17,592 nucleotides of DNA, taken from contig JBLHLC010000060.1 of the NCBI GenBank assembly GCA_047619685.1, positions 1-17,592 of the forward strand, read 5' to 3'. The notes below the pieces were generated by a model. That model was not told the DNA's origin, did not search any database, and saw nothing but the letters and a program-made list of their open reading frames with translations. A program made the position numbers and the translations under genes. This stretch comes from JABDJZ01 sp047619685. GTDB lineage: Bacteria; Bacteroidota; Rhodothermia; Rhodothermales; UBA10348. How positions within the stretch are numbered: position 1 is the stretch's first letter; each line of letters opens with the position of its first letter. Of this stretch, positions 1-6,441 are shown piece after piece.

Positions 1-275
1 TCCTCGAACTTAATCCGAAGGGAGATGCCGCCCTTGGTAGCATAGTCGCTCCCGCTTGCGGGGCTACCCATACTCCGAGGCGCGCCGAAGTGCTGCTCGA
101 TCCAACCGGGGGTTGACCGAAGCAGGTTTTGAGCGTTGACAGTTGAGTAGTCACTGGCTTCGACGGGACCGTTCGCGGCTTGACTGCAGGCTCCGAGTAA
201 TCCGAGCGCCAGCAGCGCTGAGAATTTGGCGATTGACCGAAGTGTCCCCCTCATCGGCTGAAGTCTCAGGTTCAT
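1..275 (-). CDS. Unrecognised lipoprotein, 3' part cut by window edge
   Basis: The reverse strand reads from ATG at 275 without a stop to the left edge (91 codons). A second in-frame ATG is at 254. The N-terminus has basic residues, then a hydrophobic stretch (SALLALGLLGAC) ending in a lipobox L-G-A-C, then a polar Ser/Ala/Asn segment. This is a classical signal peptidase II lipoprotein signal, so the protein should be membrane-anchored outside the cytoplasm. The visible mature part (TPGWIEQHFGAPRSMG, later GGISLRIKFE) faintly recalls the helix-turn-LG.P pattern of small SmpA/BamE-like lipoproteins, but I cannot assign a family. It starts about 135 bases downstream of the alcohol dehydrogenase stop on the same strand. 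I prefer the 275 start because ACAAAG precedes it, but no strong Shine-Dalgarno is present. An overlapping 87-codon frame (151-414) lacks protein-like character. Confidence 0.72.
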   Translation of the reverse strand, partial: MNLRLQPMRGTLRSIAKFSALLALGLLGACSQAANGPVEASDYSTVNAQNLLRSTPGWIEQHFGAPRSMGSPASGSDYATKGGISLRIKFE

Positions 276-281
276 CTTTGT

Positions 282-304
282 CCGCACCGCACCGCACCGC
301 ACCG
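282..304. repeat. Pentanucleotide tandem repeat (CCGCA, 4.6 copies)
   Basis: Four perfect copies of CCGCA followed by CCG lie here. On the minus strand this is a TGCGG repeat that ends 6 bases upstream of the lipoprotein ATG at 275. Read in the lipoprotein frame, the repeat contains GTG codons (for example at 287-285), so it could sit in the ribosome-binding region or in an N-terminal extension. Loss or gain of a 5-base unit would shift that extension out of frame or change the leader spacing. It is the clearest short tandem repeat in the window. Confidence 0.85.
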
Positions 305-410
305 AGCGCCTCCCCTTGATGCCGGGGCAGCTCGGTCAGGTTCTCGACCAGAGCAAGGACGAAGCTATCCACGCCTGTACCGCGATGGGGGTTAGTTGAC
401 GACAACTTGG

Positions 411-1568
411 TCAAACGTCGCCTTCCAGCGCAGCCAAAAAAATCGACTTCGCGCCGCGAATGGTCAAGGGGACAGGATTGCCCGAGGCGGACGGGTCCTC
501 GAGGGCCATTGAGGCAATGAGGTCAATGTCCGAATCTCCGATCCCCAGGTCCCTGAGGGTGTGTGGGACTTCCAGACGCCGTCTCAGATCGAGGATCCAG
601 CGCATCAGTCCGTCTACGCCATCCGGAATACCCAGGTAGGCGCCCAACCGGGCCAGGCGCGGCTCCACTGCGGCCCGGTTGAAAGCCAGCACATAGGGCA
701 TAAAGACGGCATTGGTCATGCCGTGGTGCGTGTCATAGAGTGCGCCGACCGGGTGCGACAGTGCATGGATGGCGCCCAGACCTTTTTGGAAGGCCACGGC
801 TCCCATGGAGGCGGCCACCAGCATCATGGACCGGGCCTCCAGGTCTGCTCCATTCTCGAACGCGCGCGGCAGCGCCTCGGACACCAGCCTTGCACCCTCA
901 AGGGCGATACCGTTCGACATGGGGTGAAACGACGGCGCGCAGTACGCCTCCAGGCAGTGGGCGAGGGCGTCCATCCCTGCTCCAGCGGTTAACGCAGGCG
1001 GCAGTCCGATGGTCAACTCCGGATCTGAAATGACCGTAACGGGCATCATTTTGGGATGGAAGATGATCTTCTTGACTCGCCGATCCGGATCCGTGATGAC
1101 GCATGCCCGCCCGACTTCAGAACCGGTTCCAGCAGTAGTTGGGACGGCGATCACGGGCGCAATCCCGTTGACATCAGCGCGTGTCCACCAATCGCCCACA
1201 TCCTCGAAGTGCCAGATGGGGCGGGTTTGGCCCTGCATGAAGGCGATGCACTTCCCGGCGTCCAGGGCACTTCCTCCCCCGAAGGCGATTACCCCGTCGT
1301 GCCCCCCGGCGTGGTACGCCTTGACGCCCGCCTCCACGTTCGCGGCTGTGGGGTTGGGTCGGACGTCGCTGAAGAGGTTGATCCCCAGTCCCGCCGAGCG
1401 GCAATTGGCAACGGCGGCTATGGTCATGGGAAGTCCGGCAAGGCCGGCGTCCGTGACAAACAGAGGCTGCAGGATACCGGCCTCCCGGCAGATGTCAGCC
1501 AGTTCCGCTATCCGCCCTGCCCCAAAACGCACCTGCGTGGGGTAGCTCCAGTTGGCCCGTTGGCTCAT
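411..1568 (-). CDS. Iron-containing alcohol dehydrogenase
   Basis: A 385-residue group III (FucO/AdhB-like) NAD(P)-dependent alcohol dehydrogenase, full length for the family. The nucleotide-binding signature GGGSALDAGK is at 97-106 and PTTAGTGSE at 143-151. The metal ligands align with those of FucO: D200 and H204 in GMDALAHCLEAY, then H268 and H282 in the GAIHALSHP...THHG stretch, with the same 4- and 14-residue spacings within the pairs. The frame is open for 45 more codons upstream, but those lie inside the aldehyde dehydrogenase gene. The ATG at 1568, 5 bp after that gene's stop, is the natural start. There is no signal peptide, so it is cytoplasmic. As the last gene of the permease-ligase-ALDH-ADH operon, it most plausibly oxidises the hydroxyl of a gamma-glutamylated amino alcohol. 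The family call is firm; the substrate is inferred from context. Confidence 0.93.
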   Translation of the reverse strand: MSQRANWSYPTQVRFGAGRIAELADICREAGILQPLFVTDAGLAGLPMTIAAVANCRSAGLGINLFSDVRPNPTAANVEAGVKAYHAGGHDGVIAFGGGSALDAGKCIAFMQGQTRPIWHFEDVGDWWTRADVNGIAPVIAVPTTAGTGSEVGRACVITDPDRRVKKIIFHPKMMPVTVISDPELTIGLPPALTAGAGMDALAHCLEAYCAPSFHPMSNGIALEGARLVSEALPRAFENGADLEARSMMLVAASMGAVAFQKGLGAIHALSHPVGALYDTHHGMTNAVFMPYVLAFNRAAVEPRLARLGAYLGIPDGVDGLMRWILDLRRRLEVPHTLRDLGIGDSDIDLIASMALEDPSASGNPVPLTIRGAKSIFLAALEGDV

Positions 1569-1573
1569 TTCGA

Positions 1574-2956
1574 TCAGATCTGCGTCTTTAGGTGATAAGA
1601 TTTTGGCCGCGTCAGGCTGTCGTATCCAAAGCGGGACAGCGTGCACCCGCGACCCGTGTTTTTGACACCGGTCCACGCCAACGCGGGATCCAGGTAGTCG
1701 CATCGATTCATGAACACGGTCCCGGTTTGAACCCGGTCACCCACGGCCACCGCAGCCTCGGCATCGGCGGACCAGATGCTGGCTGTTAGTCCGAAGGGAC
1801 TGTCATTCATGAGGCGCACCGCTTCATTGTCGCCGGACACCGGCATGATTCCGACCACGGGACCGAACGATTCTTCGGTCATTACAGCCATGGAGTGGTC
1901 CACGCCCACCAGCACCTGCGGGGCCATGTAGGGTGAGTCCGTCTTATCGGCCCGGAAAGAGGCTGCCGGCACCAACGCCTTGGCGCCCGCCGCAACGGCG
2001 GCGGTAATCTGACCCCGGACAAAACCGGCCGCGTTGGCCGAAACCATGGGTCCCAGGGTAGTCTCCTGCTCAAGGGGGTCACCCAATACGTACTCGCTGG
2101 CGAGATGCACAACGCCTTCGACAAAGGCGTCGTACCGGTCGGCATGGACGTAAATCCGCTCAATCCCACAGCAACTCTGACCAGAGTTGAAGAACGCTCC
2201 ATCCACCAGATTCTCGATGGCGTGCTCAAGGTTGGCGTCATGGCGAACGTATGCGGGATCCTTGCCACCCAGTTCAAGCCCGGCGCCGATAAAACTACCG
2301 GCCGCCGCCTGCTCAATCACACGCCCCGCGCCCACGGACCCGGTGAAGTTGACCTGGTCCACCAGCCCGTCAGAGAGCAAACTCCCTGCCTGGTCGTGGG
2401 AGAGGCACAGGTTGCGGAAAACGCCGGCGGGAACGCCTGCCCGGTCACAAGCCATTTGAAAGCGCTCGCCTACCAGCAGGGTCTGCGAGGCGTGCTTCAG
2501 GAGGACCGCGTTCCCCGCCATGAGGGCAGGAATCACTGAGTTGACGGCCGTCAAGTATGGATAATTCCAGGGGGCGATGACCAAGACGATGCCCAATGGC
2601 GCGCGGCGGACATATCTGGTGAATCCGTCCTTTGCCTCGGGTACGAACGGTTGCAGTGCCTCTTCGGCAACGCCGATCATGTACCGGGCGCGCTCCTCAA
2701 AGCCGCGGAGTTCACCGGCACCATAGCGGACGGGGCGGCCCATCTGCCACGCGAGTTCCGGTACGATTTCAGAGGTCATCGCCAGCATCTCTTCCACAAT
2801 GCGGAGGCAAACCACCCCGCGCTCTGCTACAGATGCGCTGGCCCACTCGGCCTGCCCCGCCCGTGCCAAGTCAAGCGCGGCACGGATCCCGGCCTCAGAC
2901 TCAAGCGGCCGCTCCGCGTAGAGGCATCCATCAACGGGCGAATAACAGCGAATCAT
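1574..2956 (-). CDS. Aldehyde dehydrogenase (NAD(P)-dependent ALDH superfamily)
   Basis: A 460-residue ALDH, typical family length. Visible motifs in order are APWNYP (N131, oxyanion hole), NFTGSVGAG at 203-211 (cofactor fold), LELGGK with catalytic base E228, GQSC with nucleophile C262 (followed by a second Cys, C263), and EESFGP at 361-366. The start chosen is the ATG at 2956, which overlaps the stop of the upstream ligase gene in a 4-base ATGA. This implies translational coupling, and an earlier in-frame ATG at 3022 would lie deep inside the ligase. The protein is cytoplasmic. In the operon it would oxidise the aldehyde made by the adjacent alcohol dehydrogenase, giving a gamma-glutamylated amino acid. 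This parallels PuuC in the gamma-glutamyl-putrescine route. The exact substrate cannot be read from the sequence. Confidence 0.94.
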   Translation of the reverse strand: MIRCYSPVDGCLYAERPLESEAGIRAALDLARAGQAEWASASVAERGVVCLRIVEEMLAMTSEIVPELAWQMGRPVRYGAGELRGFEERARYMIGVAEEALQPFVPEAKDGFTRYVRRAPLGIVLVIAPWNYPYLTAVNSVIPALMAGNAVLLKHASQTLLVGERFQMACDRAGVPAGVFRNLCLSHDQAGSLLSDGLVDQVNFTGSVGAGRVIEQAAAGSFIGAGLELGGKDPAYVRHDANLEHAIENLVDGAFFNSGQSCCGIERIYVHADRYDAFVEGVVHLASEYVLGDPLEQETTLGPMVSANAAGFVRGQITAAVAAGAKALVPAASFRADKTDSPYMAPQVLVGVDHSMAVMTEESFGPVVGIMPVSGDNEAVRLMNDSPFGLTASIWSADAEAAVAVGDRVQTGTVFMNRCDYLDPALAWTGVKNTGRGCTLSRFGYDSLTRPKSYHLKTQI

Positions 2957-4320
2957 GAGCGCTCGAAACCGCGCTTGAGTTCCCAATCGGTTACGCGCCT
3001 GTCGTACTCCATCTGCTCCCACCTGGCGGTGTGCAGATAATGTTCAACCACCGAGTTGCCCAGGGCAGATCGAAGCATCGCAGAGTTGTCCAGCGCGGTT
3101 GTGGCATCTCGGAGAGTCTTCGGGATCTCCTCAGACGCCCCGTCCTCGTAGGCGTCACCGACGAAAGGGTCATCCAGATCCATGCCCTTCTCGACGCCGT
3201 CGATTCCAGCCGCGATCAGCCCCGCGAACGCCAGATACGGATTCAGGTCGGCCCCGCCAACCCGGCATTCGATGCGGAGCGCAGCCGAGGCTTCGCCGCA
3301 CAGACGGAAGGCAGCAGTCCGGTTATCGCGCGACCACACAATGCGCGTGGGCGCAAACGTGCCCACCTGAAATCTCTTGTATGAGTTGATGTAGGGCGCC
3401 AGGAAATAGGTGAGCTCCGCGGCGTGCGCCAGTTGGCCCGCTACAAACGACCGCATCAGCGGTGCCATGCCATATTCCGCCGCTGGGTCCCGGAACGCAC
3501 TTTCCCCATTCTTATCCCGGAGTGACAGGTGGATGTGGCAGCTGCTACCGGCAAGCGCGTAGTCCCACTTGGCCATGAAGGTGACGGCCTTGCCGTGCGC
3601 GTGCGCGATCTCCTTCATGCCATTCTTCATGATGACATGCCTGTCCGCCATCGTCAGGGCATCCGAGTAACGAATGTTCAACTCTTCCTGGCCGGGGCCC
3701 CACTCCCCCTTGGAGTTCTCGACCGGAATCCCCGCGTCCCGGAGTCCCAGCCTCATTGCCCTGATGACGGGCTCCTCCTTGGTGGTCTGCAGAATGTGGT
3801 AATCCTGGATGTAGTAGCCCGATGTGCGCGCGTCTCGAAAGCCGCTCTCGTGGAGCGACCGGTAGTCGTCATCGAATAGGTAAAACTCCAACTCTGATGC
3901 CGTCATGGCCGTGAGGCCCATGGCAGACAGGCGGGCGATCTGGCCCTTCAGGATGGCACGCGGGCTATGGGCCGTGGGTCGGTGGTTGGCGTGATCAAGC
4001 ACGTCGCACAGCACCAGCGCCGTTCCTTCAAGCCATGGGACCATCCGTAGCGTGGCCAGGTCGGGCTTCATCATGAAGTCGCCGTATCCCGTTTTCCAGC
4101 TTGCGGCCACGTAACCGGGGACCGGCTCCATGTCGATGTCGTCGGCCAGCAGGTAGTCGCAGGCGTGGGTTTCGCGGTGGCCGCTTTCCATGAAGAAGTC
4201 GGCATCGAAACGTTTGCCAACCAGGCGGCCAAACATGTCGGGGAAACACACAAGGACGGTATCGATGGTCCCCTCGGCGACTCTAGCCGCCAACTGGTCC
4301 ATGGTCAGGAGTCCGCTCAT
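2953..4320 (-). CDS. Glutamine-synthetase-like gamma-glutamyl-amine ligase
   Basis: A 455-residue protein of the GlnA superfamily, type I-like fold. It has an N-terminal beta-grasp region (MFGRLVGKR at 29-37). Catalytic-domain signatures include SELEFYL (E143, E145), GPGQEELNIRY (E212/E213), SSCHIHLS (H262/H264), NSYKRF at 312-317, and WSRDNRTAAFRL followed by ECRVGGADLNPYLAFAG. I see no clear adenylylation-tyrosine motif of housekeeping GlnA. The divergent glutamate/amine-site residues place it with amine ligases of the PuuA/IpuC/GlnA4 kind, which join glutamate to an amine using ATP. The ATG at 4320 is 10 bp after the permease stop; an in-frame ATG at 4365 would lie inside the permease gene. 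The stop overlaps the ALDH start by 4 bases. Expected role: protecting an imported amino alcohol by gamma-glutamylation in the cytoplasm. The superfamily is certain, the ligase subtype likely, the substrate inferred. Confidence 0.9.
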   Translation of the reverse strand: MSGLLTMDQLAARVAEGTIDTVLVCFPDMFGRLVGKRFDADFFMESGHRETHACDYLLADDIDMEPVPGYVAASWKTGYGDFMMKPDLATLRMVPWLEGTALVLCDVLDHANHRPTAHSPRAILKGQIARLSAMGLTAMTASELEFYLFDDDYRSLHESGFRDARTSGYYIQDYHILQTTKEEPVIRAMRLGLRDAGIPVENSKGEWGPGQEELNIRYSDALTMADRHVIMKNGMKEIAHAHGKAVTFMAKWDYALAGSSCHIHLSLRDKNGESAFRDPAAEYGMAPLMRSFVAGQLAHAAELTYFLAPYINSYKRFQVGTFAPTRIVWSRDNRTAAFRLCGEASAALRIECRVGGADLNPYLAFAGLIAAGIDGVEKGMDLDDPFVGDAYEDGASEEIPKTLRDATTALDNSAMLRSALGNSVVEHYLHTARWEQMEYDRRVTDWELKRGFERS

Positions 4321-4330
4321 TGCTGGCCTG

Positions 4331-5800
4331 TCATTTTGAGGATTCACCGGAGGCTTCCATCGCAAATTCCTCCTCGGGAGAAAGGATCATCCGGTGGCGC
4401 GCATACAGTCCAAAATAGAGCAACCCCGCCGCGTACCATATGGCTGCCCCGTAGACGCCGGGGCGGTACTCGGGATTGACGAAGAGGAAGACCAGAGTCA
4501 CGGCAGCAATCAGACCGGCAACAATGGCTCCCGGCTTGCCCAGCGGACTCACGTAGGGTCGTTCGATGTCCAGATCGCGAATCTTGACGAAGGCGATCAT
4601 CTGCATGACGTACGCGATGACCGCCCCAAACACGGCCATGTTCAGGAGCACCGCCCCAACCGGTAGCCCGCCCAGGAATGCGTCCCCGTACTCAAGCATC
4701 AGTGCGATGACGTAGCCGATCACGGCCCCGGCAATCAACGCCACGTGCGGCGTCTTCCGGGTCTTGTGGGTCAGCGACAGCCAGGAAGGGAAATAGCCGG
4801 CCCGGCTGAGAGAATAGATGTTTCGGCCGTAGGCGTAGATGATGGTGTGAAAGCTGGCCACCAGGCCCGCTACCGCAACAAGGGCCAGCAGCGAAGCTCC
4901 GGTGCCCGCGCCAAAGATGGTCTGGAAGGCCAGGAAGAGTGGCTCATCCGATTTACCCACAACCGCCGAGCCGGGGGCGATGCCCGCGTTCAGAAAGAGG
5001 GTTAGAACGGAGGCCACAATAAGCGTCAGAATGCCCCAGAGAAGGCCCTTCGGCATGTCCCTTTTGGGGTCGTGTGCCTCCTCGGCGGCCAGCGGCAGCT
5101 GCTCAATGGCCAGGTAAAACCAGATCGCAAACGGAAGCGCGGCCGTGATTCCAGCCCATCCGTGAGGGAGCCAGAGGGTTTGACCGGCGTCCGGGGTAAT
5201 GTTGAGCGCATTGTCCCAAGAAAAGAGCGGAATAGCTCCGATCCAGAAGACCACAAGGATTCCAAGCGCCAGAAAGGTGATGAACACCGTGAACCGGAAG
5301 GTCAGCTCGACGCCGATGATGTTCATCCCCACAAACACGGCGTAAAAGATGGCCCACCAGATGGGTGCGGCCAGCTGCAGCCCGATGAGGTCGTTGGCTA
5401 TCGACCCCATATAGCCGCCAATACCGACAACGATCACCGCCGGGGTGAGAATGTATTCCATGCTCTCGGCGAGCCCCGTGATGAACCCACCCCACGGACC
5501 CATGGCCGTCCGAGCAAAGGAGTACGCTCCGCCGGTGTGCGGCAGCGCGGGGCTCATCTCTGCGATGGAATAGCACATCCCGACGTACATCACCGCCACA
5601 ATCGCCGTAGCCGCCAGCAGGCCGCCGAAACCGCCCACGTCCAGGCCGAAGTTCCATCCGAAAAAGTCCCCGGAGATCACGGCACCAACACCAAGTGCCC
5701 AGAGGGACCAGACGCCGGCGTATCGCTTGAGCCCGCGGTCTTTGAAATAGCCGTCTTCGGCCTGCCTGTAGGTGACGCTTCCTTTTTTTTTCGAACTCAT
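4331..5800 (-). CDS. APC-superfamily permease, ethanolamine-permease-like
   Basis: A 489-residue membrane transporter with about 12 hydrophobic segments and a short basic N-terminus. The first membrane segment carries VGAVISGDFFGWNFGL (38-53), followed by ALPHTGGAYSFARTAMG (85-101) and GLAESMEY. These match what I know of bacterial ethanolamine permeases (Eat-type), which share a VISG-x-x-FGW motif and a PH-x-GG-x-x-x-x-R motif. The start ATG at 5800 is preceded by a good Shine-Dalgarno (AGGGGG, 5804-5809). It is the first gene of the operon with the gamma-glutamyl ligase, ALDH and ADH, so it probably imports the substrate of that pathway, an amine or amino alcohol. Codons 4-6 are AAA AAA AAA, giving a nine-base A run. 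A generic amino-acid permease remains possible. Confidence 0.88.
   Translation of the reverse strand: MSSKKKGSVTYRQAEDGYFKDRGLKRYAGVWSLWALGVGAVISGDFFGWNFGLDVGGFGGLLAATAIVAVMYVGMCYSIAEMSPALPHTGGAYSFARTAMGPWGGFITGLAESMEYILTPAVIVVGIGGYMGSIANDLIGLQLAAPIWWAIFYAVFVGMNIIGVELTFRFTVFITFLALGILVVFWIGAIPLFSWDNALNITPDAGQTLWLPHGWAGITAALPFAIWFYLAIEQLPLAAEEAHDPKRDMPKGLLWGILTLIVASVLTLFLNAGIAPGSAVVGKSDEPLFLAFQTIFGAGTGASLLALVAVAGLVASFHTIIYAYGRNIYSLSRAGYFPSWLSLTHKTRKTPHVALIAGAVIGYVIALMLEYGDAFLGGLPVGAVLLNMAVFGAVIAYVMQMIAFVKIRDLDIERPYVSPLGKPGAIVAGLIAAVTLVFLFVNPEYRPGVYGAAIWYAAGLLYFGLYARHRMILSPEEEFAMEASGESSK
5783..5791 (-). repeat. A9 homopolymer in codons 4-6 of the permease gene
   Basis: The plus strand shows nine T residues; on the coding strand this is AAA AAA AAA encoding Lys4-Lys5-Lys6. 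It is the longest homopolymer I noticed in this GC-rich window. One-base slippage here would frameshift the transporter after six codons. The frame as read is intact. Confidence 0.9.
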
Positions 5801-5803
5801 AAT

Positions 5804-5809
5804 CCCCCT
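5804..5809 (-). promoter_or_regulatory. Ribosome binding site of the permease gene
   Basis: AGGGGG on the minus strand ends 3 bases before the ATG at 5800. It is one of the few clear purine-rich Shine-Dalgarno sequences in the window and supports that start. The upstream 69-bp gap contains TATCAT, a -10-like hexamer, but no convincing -35 partner. Co-transcription with the upstream Rieske gene therefore cannot be excluded. Confidence 0.55.
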
Positions 5810-5869
5810 GGTTGCGGGAGGATGATAGGGTATGGTGGAGACGTACGGTACTCCCGGGGTCCAGCGCCG

Positions 5870-6346
5870 TCAGGTCGTCACGGTCACGACGCCTCCGCTG
5901 ACCGAAACGTTGAAGGAGTCCAGCGCCCGGGCCGCAGGTCCTTGGGCCACCGATCCGTCCGAGTTGAACGCGGAGCCGTGGCAGGGGCACGTTATTTGGC
6001 TTCCGACGAAGTTGCTGACCGTGCAGCCCTCGTGCGTGCAGGTAGATGTGAATGCGCGAAAGGAGCCGGCGACGTTGATCACAATCACGGGCGCGGCCCG
6101 GATGATCAGAAAGCCTCCGGGACTCAGGAGGTTGCGCCCATCACCGACCGCGGTATCGATGGTAACCACGTTTCCACTGACCGTCACCCCTGAGTTCGCT
6201 GCGGGCGGCAGCGGATTATTCGTGCCACCGCTGGAATCCTCCATGCCGGAGCCGCCAGAGTCACAGGCGGCTACGCCAGCGCCCAGCGCGAAGACGCAGC
6301 CGGTCCTGGCCAGAAAATCTCGTCGGGTAATCTCGGTGCCTTTCAT
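5870..6346 (-). CDS. Tat-exported Rieske [2Fe-2S] lipoprotein
   Basis: A 158-residue protein. The N-terminus has a twin-arginine motif (TRRDFLA, 7-13), a hydrophobic stretch and a lipobox ending at C28 (VAAC). The cofactor-bearing protein is thus likely exported folded by Tat and lipidated. A Gly/Ser/Asn-rich linker (about 29-52) precedes a Rieske domain with both cluster-binding boxes: C103-T-H105-E-G-C108 and C120-P-C122-H123-G-S. Both cluster Cys-His pairs and both disulfide cysteines are present. Size and layout resemble stand-alone Rieske subunits (arsenite-oxidase small subunit or QcrA-like), but no partner oxidase or cytochrome b is in the window. It ends 69 bp before the permease start on the same strand, so it may share that operon. 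Its role is probably periplasmic or outer-face electron transfer; the partner is unknown. Confidence 0.92.
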   Translation of the reverse strand: MKGTEITRRDFLARTGCVFALGAGVAACDSGGSGMEDSSGGTNNPLPPAANSGVTVSGNVVTIDTAVGDGRNLLSPGGFLIIRAAPVIVINVAGSFRAFTSTCTHEGCTVSNFVGSQITCPCHGSAFNSDGSVAQGPAARALDSFNVSVSGGVVTVTT

Positions 6347-6370
6347 AGTGCTGCTTCTGCCGGTTGGGAT

Positions 6371-6399
6371 CTCATAATATTACTTGTTACAACGAGCAA
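6371..6399 (-). promoter_or_regulatory. Possible promoter of the Rieske gene
   Basis: On the minus strand TTGCTC (6399-6394) and TATGAG (6376-6371) are separated by 17 bases, inside an AT-rich patch that stands out from its surroundings. Matches to the sigma-70-type consensus are only moderate (3/6 and 4/6). No Bacteroidota-type TAnnTTTG box was found. This is a weak call. Confidence 0.25.
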
Positions 6400-6441
6400 G
6401 CAAGGGGACCTGCCCGGTGACCGTTCTCGATGGCCGCGTCC

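Noticed and set aside
151..414. 87-codon minus-strand frame overlapping the partial lipoprotein
   Set aside because: The other frame gives a proper lipobox signal peptide. This one is polar and unstructured, with no recognisable feature.
411..4320. Standard Puu putrescine operon
   Set aside because: There is no PuuB-type FAD oxidase, PuuD hydrolase or PuuR regulator, and an alcohol dehydrogenase takes the oxidase position. An amino-alcohol substrate fits better.
411..5800. B12-dependent Eut ethanolamine system or microcompartment
   Set aside because: No EutB, EutC or shell proteins are present. Only the permease resembles an ethanolamine system component.
5072..6193. Long plus-strand open frame (373 codons) opposite the permease and Rieske genes
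   Set aside because: It is antisense to two genes with clear family motifs. Its translation is rich in Arg, Gly, Pro and His with no domain or hydrophobic-core pattern, as expected for a shadow frame in GC-rich DNA.
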